Shown here: one piece after another, positions 14,894 to 18,895 of the stretch
Layout of the letters: each line of letters begins with the position of its first letter
Numbering within the stretch: the first letter of the stretch is position 1
Assembly: GCA_964453215.1 (NCBI GenBank)
Contig: CAYVRR010000040.1
Coordinates: 1 to 18,895 of the forward strand
DNA length: 18,895 nucleotides
Origin: SABI01 sp964453215
Lineage (GTDB): Bacteria > Spirochaetota > Spirochaetia > Sphaerochaetales > Sphaerochaetaceae
Reading direction: 5' to 3'
Notes under the pieces: model-generated
The model's input: only the letters and a program-made list of their open reading frames with translations
What the model was told of the DNA's origin: nothing
The model's database searches: none
Made by a program: the position numbers and the translations under genes

Positions 14894-14922
14894 ATTGTGC
14901 TAAAATATGAATATTTTGTCAA
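14894..14922 (-). promoter_or_regulatory. Promoter of the AraC-type regulator gene
   Basis: On the minus strand perfect TTGACA (14922-14917), 17-base spacer, CACAAT (14899-14894). The transcription start would be about 14887, three or four bases before the ATG. Confidence 0.55.
14902..14917. promoter_or_regulatory. Palindrome in the regulator promoter, probable operator
   Basis: AAAATATGAATATTTT is a 7-bp inverted repeat around GA. It fills the spacer between -35 and -10 of the regulator promoter, in the 98-base region between the divergent regulator and rhaA genes. Its 14-base core recurs at 18842-18855. Confidence 0.5.
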
Positions 14923-14981
14923 GGTGAGGTCCTATTTCTTGGTGTATCATTGAAACAAGAAGAGAAAGGAGAACTTATATT

Positions 14982-16235
14982 ATGAGTCAATATAGAATAG
15001 CAAAAGAAGCTTATAAAGCAATTGGAGTTGATACTGAGGGTGCTTTAGAAATACTAAACAAAATTCCTATAAGTATTCACTGTTGGCAGGCAGATGATGT
15101 TGGAGGATTTGAATCTCCTGATGCTGTGTTAAGTGGTGGAGGTATTCAGGTAACTGGAAATTTTCCGTATAAAGCTAGAAGTATACAAGAAGTTCAACAA
15201 GATTTAGAAAAAGTTTTATCCCTTGTCGCTGGCTCTCATAGACTCAACCTACATGCTTCGTATGGAGATTTTGGTGGGAAAAAAGTAGATCGCGATGAAA
15301 TAGAACCTCACCATTATGATATTTGGATTGATTGGGCAAAAAAACATCAACTAGGAATAGATTTTAATGGAACATTCTTCTCCCACCCTTTAGCAGAGGA
15401 TGGATTTACTTTAAGTAGTAAAAATAAAACTGTGAGAGACTTTTGGATTCGTCATGCTAAAAAAACTCGAGAGATTTCTGCTTATATAGGAAAGCGCATG
15501 GAATCAGCGTGTATCTTGAACACGTGGATTCCAGATGGTGCTAAAGATATTACATTCGACAAAATGGGGTATCGAAAGATATTAAAAGATTCATTAGATG
15601 AAATATTTGAAACTGAGTATCCTAAGGAATATATGAGGGATGCTGTTGAGACGAAATTATTTGGGATTGGAAGTGAATCATTTGTTGTAGGATCTCATGA
15701 ATTTTATATGAATTATGCGTCGCGCAACAATAAGATGCTTTGTATCGATATGGGGCACTTTCATGTTGATGAGGATGTTTCTGATAAATTGAGCTCTATA
15801 CTCCTTTTTGATGATGAGATGCTTCTTCATATATCTCGCCCAGTACATTGGGATAGTGACCATGTTGTTATATTAACTGACAAAGTCAAAAATGTTGCTC
15901 GTGAATTAGTAAGAAGTGGAAAGTTAGAAAGGATACACATTGGCCTTGATTTCTTTGACGCTTCAATAAATAGAATAGGTGCATATGTAATAGGAATTAG
16001 ATCTTTTCAAAAAGCACTCCTTAGCGCCCTTCTTGAGCCTATTTCTCTCCTTCAGGATTTAGAAAGCGAGGGGAAGGGGTTTGAAAAACTTGCAACCTTT
16101 GAATCTCTTAGCTCACTTCCATTTGGTGCTGTGTATGAAGAGTTTTTATCAAGAAACAACAGATGTAGTGACTTTAATGCAATAGGTGAAATAAGTGAAT
16201 ATGAAAAAGAGAGTTTGAGTAAAAGAGGAAAGTGA
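14982..16235 (+). CDS. rhaA: L-rhamnose isomerase
   Basis: Converts L-rhamnose to L-rhamnulose in the cytoplasm with a divalent metal, the first step of rhamnose breakdown. 417 aa, matching the 419 aa of the E. coli enzyme end to end, down to the C-terminal YEKESLSKRG. Signatures: HCWQADDVGGFE (33-44), NTWIPDG (180-186), GIGSESFVVGSHEFY (228-242) with metal-ligand Glu232, CIDMGHFH (254-261) with Asp256, RPVHWDSDHVV (286-296) with His294, and HIGLDFFDASINRIGA (319-334). Start at ATG 14982 with AAGGAG 10 bases upstream. Only a poor promoter (TATCAT at 14945-14950, no good -35) is seen, as expected for an AraC-activated gene. Its stop overlaps the start of the aldolase gene. Confidence 0.96.
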   Translation: MSQYRIAKEAYKAIGVDTEGALEILNKIPISIHCWQADDVGGFESPDAVLSGGGIQVTGNFPYKARSIQEVQQDLEKVLSLVAGSHRLNLHASYGDFGGKKVDRDEIEPHHYDIWIDWAKKHQLGIDFNGTFFSHPLAEDGFTLSSKNKTVRDFWIRHAKKTREISAYIGKRMESACILNTWIPDGAKDITFDKMGYRKILKDSLDEIFETEYPKEYMRDAVETKLFGIGSESFVVGSHEFYMNYASRNNKMLCIDMGHFHVDEDVSDKLSSILLFDDEMLLHISRPVHWDSDHVVILTDKVKNVARELVRSGKLERIHIGLDFFDASINRIGAYVIGIRSFQKALLSALLEPISLLQDLESEGKGFEKLATFESLSSLPFGAVYEEFLSRNNRCSDFNAIGEISEYEKESLSKRGK

Positions 16236-17347
16236 TGAGTAGATATATGAAAGATTTAATTAGGTTGTCAAATGAATATGGTGCTGACACGCGCTATGTA
16301 GTGAAGGGGGGAGGGAATACTTCCCTAAAAGATGGCAATACTATGTTTGTAAAAGCCTCAGGGTATCCCCTCTCTACAATAAAAGAGAATGGATTTGTAA
16401 AAATGGATCTCTCTAAACTCGCTTCAATGTGGCTCAAAGAGTACCCCGTTGATGAATCAGAGAGAGAAGAAGTTGTGCTACAAGATTTAATGGATGCAAG
16501 AGAGACGGGTGAAACCCTTCGACCAAGTGTTGAAGCTCTTTTACACTCCCTTATTCCATTTCGTTTTGTTGTCCACCTTCACCCGGCTATTGTAAATGGG
16601 CTTACCTGCTCAGTTTCAGGAAAAGATGGAGCTAAGCAGTACTTTCATGATGCCTTATGGATAGATATAGTAAACCCAGGATTCATCTTAGCAAAAAAGG
16701 TGAAAGAGAAGATGGAAGAGTATGAAAAAGAGCACGAAACAGCTCCAAAAGTAATATTCCTTCAAAACCATGGTCTCTTTGTTGCTAGTGATAGTGCCTC
16801 TGGTATAGATGAAATATATGAACATATCATGAAAACTTTGGAACATGCTCTTATTCGAAAACCCAATTTCTCATCTGTAAAAGTAGATGATAAAGAAGTG
16901 CTCTTAGCAAAAGAACTCATACAAAAAACTCAACGAGAAGAATCTAACTGGTTATTCTTAGTAAATCATGAACTTCTTAGCTACCTCAAAGATAAAGAGA
17001 GTTTTTATCCAATAAGTAGTTCATATACACCAGATCATATTGTGTATAGCTCAGTTGCTCCCCTGTATGTGAGTAAAAAGATCTATAAAAGTGATGATGC
17101 TGTTAATTCTCTACAGCATGAATTAGAAGAATATCTAGAGAGACACAAAGTATATCCTAAAGTTATTGCTTTTCAAAATTTAGGTGTTTTTTGTAAAGAT
17201 GAGAGTGCTAGAACACTTTTTGTAGATACCATCAAAGTTGCAGTCTTTAGTGAAAGCTTTGGGGGACCTGTCTTTATGGAAGATGAGTACATCAACTTCA
17301 TCAGAGATTGGGAAGTGGAGAATTATAGGGCGAAAATATCTAGTTAA
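16235..17347 (+). CDS. Class II aldolase, rhamnulose-1-phosphate aldolase type
   Basis: 370 aa zinc-type class II aldolase/adducin-family protein, expected to split L-rhamnulose-1-phosphate into dihydroxyacetone phosphate and lactaldehyde. Motifs: GGGNTS (25-30, phosphate binding), PSVE (97-100), HLHP (114-117) and QNHG (177-180) supplying metal-binding histidines. The C-terminus (FMEDEYINFIRDWEVENYR) matches the end of the aldolase half of the large RhaE-type/YuxG aldolase-dehydrogenase fusions, but here the short-chain dehydrogenase half is absent and the protein stops. It is therefore the stand-alone form, longer than E. coli RhaD (274 aa). ATG 16235 overlaps the rhaA stop by one base (TGATG), with AGAGGA 5 bases upstream; a GTG one codon earlier is possible. 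The tight overlap indicates translational coupling. Confidence 0.88.
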   Translation: MSRYMKDLIRLSNEYGADTRYVVKGGGNTSLKDGNTMFVKASGYPLSTIKENGFVKMDLSKLASMWLKEYPVDESEREEVVLQDLMDARETGETLRPSVEALLHSLIPFRFVVHLHPAIVNGLTCSVSGKDGAKQYFHDALWIDIVNPGFILAKKVKEKMEEYEKEHETAPKVIFLQNHGLFVASDSASGIDEIYEHIMKTLEHALIRKPNFSSVKVDDKEVLLAKELIQKTQREESNWLFLVNHELLSYLKDKESFYPISSSYTPDHIVYSSVAPLYVSKKIYKSDDAVNSLQHELEEYLERHKVYPKVIAFQNLGVFCKDESARTLFVDTIKVAVFSESFGGPVFMEDEYINFIRDWEVENYRAKISS

Positions 17348-17360
17348 TAGAGCATGAAAA

Positions 17361-17400
17361 AGCGTAGTATTTAATCATATATAACTATTACGCTCATTTT
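17361..17400 (+). terminator. Hairpin after the rhamnose operon, probable terminator
   Basis: AGCGTAGTA (17361-17369) pairs with TATTACGCT (17386-17394) with one G-T pair; a short T run follows. The loop is long (16 bases) and the T tract weak. Confidence 0.5.
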
Positions 17401-17778
17401 GTATGGTGAACTAGAATAAAAAATGTTCTTCTTAAAGGAATTGAAATGAGTTAAAACATGAAGTAAGTAATATTGCTGAATGGAAAACTGTCTACTAGAG
17501 GCTATCTAGATTTCTAATGTTGGAGAGTTGTTGCCTGTCAATAGGGAGCAACTCTCTTATTAATTTCTATCTATTAGATTCCCCATTATTTTGTGCAATG
17601 TGTGATTTATTTCTCTTTAAGTATATATCTAACTCCTTTTCTTTATTTATTAGGGCTAATTTATTCATTTTTATCTTGCCTTTATCCTGTAGGTGGTTAA
17701 GATAGTTATATGTAAGAGTCCGAATTATTAATCAAAATCTATCCATATTGTATGGAATGTATTATTAGGAGATATGCG
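17401..17778. other. Non-coding stretch between the rhamnose operon and the TspO-like gene
   Basis: AT-rich, no convincing gene or clear promoter on either strand. It contains the strong hairpin at 17523-17556, listed separately. Confidence 0.5.
17523..17556. terminator. Long hairpin, terminator or structured RNA
   Basis: GAGAGTTGTTGCCT (17523-17536) and AGGGAGCAACTCTC (17543-17556) form a 14-bp stem with one G-T pair and one mismatch around a 6-base loop, followed by TTATTAATTTC. It is more stable than the hairpin directly after the operon. Confidence 0.5.
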
Positions 17779-18579
17779 ATGAGTGACAGGGGAAAACATA
17801 TTACAATTGCTCTTTTAAATACCATAACCCTCATAGGTACTATTACTGTTAATGCTCTTGCTAATATTCTACCAATAAATGGGCAGCAAACTGGAACTAT
17901 TTCTGATAACATTCCTAATCTTTTTGCTCCTATTGGTTCTACTTTCATTATATGGGGAGTGATTTACATCTCTCTTTTTGTGAGTGTTATCTACCAAATA
18001 GTATTATTAGGTAATAAAGATAAGAGTGGAAGATTATCAGTCTTTGGCCCTTATTTTATTTTCTCTAACATCTTAAATGGTGTGTGGATTTTTGCTTGGC
18101 ATTATAATCAATTAATCCTATCTCTTATCATTATGTTGCTTCTTCTTATTTCACTTATCCTCCTTTATCTTAGAATTACTTCCTATGAATCAGATTTACC
18201 TTTTGATATGTTGATCAAATTCCCAATTAGCATCTATTTGGGGTGGGTAACGATAGCAACTGTTGCAAACGTTACTGCAGTATTAGTTACAGTAGGATGG
18301 AGTGGCTTTGGCATCTCGGCAATGATGTGGACAATTATAGTCATAGTCGTTGCAACTATTATTAACTCATCTGTTGCCCTTTCCAAAAAGGATATCTGGT
18401 TCCCTCTTGTTGGCATATGGTCACTCTATGGTATTTGGCAAAAACGGGGGTTAGAAGTAAACCGTGTAAATGTGATGATTCAATATGCTTCTTTAATTGC
18501 GATTGCGGTTATTGCAATAAGTGTAATTATCACCCTTGTTATGAAAGCAAGAAAAGTGATGAATGAAGAGAAGTTATAA
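17779..18579 (+). CDS. TspO/MBR-like (tryptophan-rich sensory) membrane protein
   Basis: 266 aa integral membrane protein with about seven hydrophobic segments. The segment NALANILPINGQQTGTISDN, then PNLFAPIGSTFIIWGVIY, then NGVWIFAWHYNQ, KFPISIYLGWVTIATVANV and VGIWSLYGIWQKR is the pattern of the larger bacterial tryptophan-rich sensory proteins related to TspO/MBR, which bind porphyrins or other hydrophobic ligands. Tryptophans cluster at the helix ends. I start at ATG 17779, because AGGAG (17767-17771) lies 7 bases upstream; an earlier ATG at 17752 has no such site. It stands alone. The cellular role cannot be read from the sequence. Confidence 0.78.
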   Translation: MSDRGKHITIALLNTITLIGTITVNALANILPINGQQTGTISDNIPNLFAPIGSTFIIWGVIYISLFVSVIYQIVLLGNKDKSGRLSVFGPYFIFSNILNGVWIFAWHYNQLILSLIIMLLLLISLILLYLRITSYESDLPFDMLIKFPISIYLGWVTIATVANVTAVLVTVGWSGFGISAMMWTIIVIVVATIINSSVALSKKDIWFPLVGIWSLYGIWQKRGLEVNRVNVMIQYASLIAIAVIAISVIITLVMKARKVMNEEKL

Positions 18580-18841
18580 TTCACAGATAGAACTTAACAG
18601 GTTATATATAATCTCTTCTTCCATTCTTATTCCTTACTTTTTTTATTTGCTATGTTTCTTTTTATATTTGCCCAATTTTGACCTGTTTAATTCACTTAGT
18701 GTAGAGTAATTTATCACTTTTATGTCTCTCTTAATGGGTCTTTTTTTATGGGTGATTTATTACAAAAAAGAGGCTCTCCCCCTTTTCTTTCCATGTGCCC
18801 ATATTTTCATAAATATGCTAATTTTCCCCTATTTTTGCAAA

Positions 18842-18855
18842 AAATATGAATATTT
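18842..18855. promoter_or_regulatory. Palindrome matching the one in the AraC-regulator promoter
   Basis: AAATATGAATATTT, identical to the 14-base core of the dyad at 14902-14917, placed 12 bases before a -35 hexamer. Candidate binding site for the same regulator. Confidence 0.4.
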
Positions 18856-18867
18856 GATGATATTTAT

Positions 18868-18895
18868 TTGACATTTTAATTAACTGCTATATAAT
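18868..18895 (+). promoter_or_regulatory. Near-consensus promoter reading out of the window
   Basis: TTGACA (18868-18873), 16-base spacer, TATAAT (18890-18895): both hexamers are perfect. The transcribed gene lies beyond the right edge. Confidence 0.7.

Larger units (their letters stand above)
18580..18895. other. AT-rich non-coding right end
   Basis: No gene seen. It holds an imperfect 12-base inverted repeat (18706-18717 with 18752-18763), an inverted repeat CATATTT-TCAT-AAATATG (18800-18817), the operator-like palindrome at 18842 and a strong promoter at the edge, so it is probably the upstream region of a plus-strand gene outside the window. Confidence 0.6.

Noticed and set aside
14884..14922. 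TTG start for the AraC-type regulator
   Set aside because: It coincides with a perfect TTGACA -35, and similarity to RhaS/RhaR begins at the ATG 14883; only a weak AGGA lies upstream of the TTG.
17517..17705. 62-codon plus-strand frame
   Set aside because: It runs through the strong hairpin, has no ribosome binding site, and is simply T-rich sequence.

Overview
Best guess at source: a low-GC, probably anaerobic, host-associated bacterium, most plausibly a spirochaete (Treponema/Sphaerochaeta-like). The reasons are a PotD resembling the spirochaetal type, lipoproteins with loose lipoboxes, an InlB-type repeat lipoprotein ending in a DUF1566/Lcl-like domain, and frequent GTG/TTG starts. This placement is inference; there is no rRNA in the window.

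Left part (1-2803, all minus strand): an MFS transporter cut by the left edge, a polyamine-binding lipoprotein (PotD-like) without its ABC partners, and a small protein of unknown function. Then on the plus strand comes rpmB (ribosomal protein L28) with two candidate promoters and a clear terminator.

Centre-left (3352-9966, plus strand): a threonine operon, thrA (aspartokinase-homoserine dehydrogenase fusion) and thrC (threonine synthase). In the ThrA-like protein the aspartokinase catalytic signatures are gone, while the ACT domains and the homoserine dehydrogenase are intact, so it looks like a regulatory pseudokinase fused to a working dehydrogenase. Next is a copper module: a promoter and CsoR-type operator, a CopA copper ATPase whose reading frame runs straight into a C-terminal CopZ-like domain, and csoR. 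The CopZ part has its own strong Shine-Dalgarno and ATG, so free CopZ may be made by internal initiation.

Centre (9963-12680): an accessory-looking segment. It opens with an 80-bp decayed copy of the 3' end of galK directly after csoR and ends at the real galK 3' end, so the two copies are direct repeats. Between them are a repeat-rich lipoprotein interrupted by a 100-N assembly gap and a broken DUF4143-type ATPase gene.

Right part (12681-18579): galK and a RhaS/RhaR-like AraC regulator on the minus strand, divergent from rhaA (L-rhamnose isomerase) and a stand-alone class II aldolase (rhamnulose-1-phosphate aldolase type). A palindrome sits inside the regulator's promoter, and a near-identical one lies beside a strong promoter at the right edge. 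No rhamnulokinase gene is present. A TspO/MBR-like membrane protein follows. The last 300 bases are AT-rich and non-coding, ending in a near-consensus promoter that reads out of the window.

No tRNA, rRNA, CRISPR array, transposase or reverse transcriptase was recognised.
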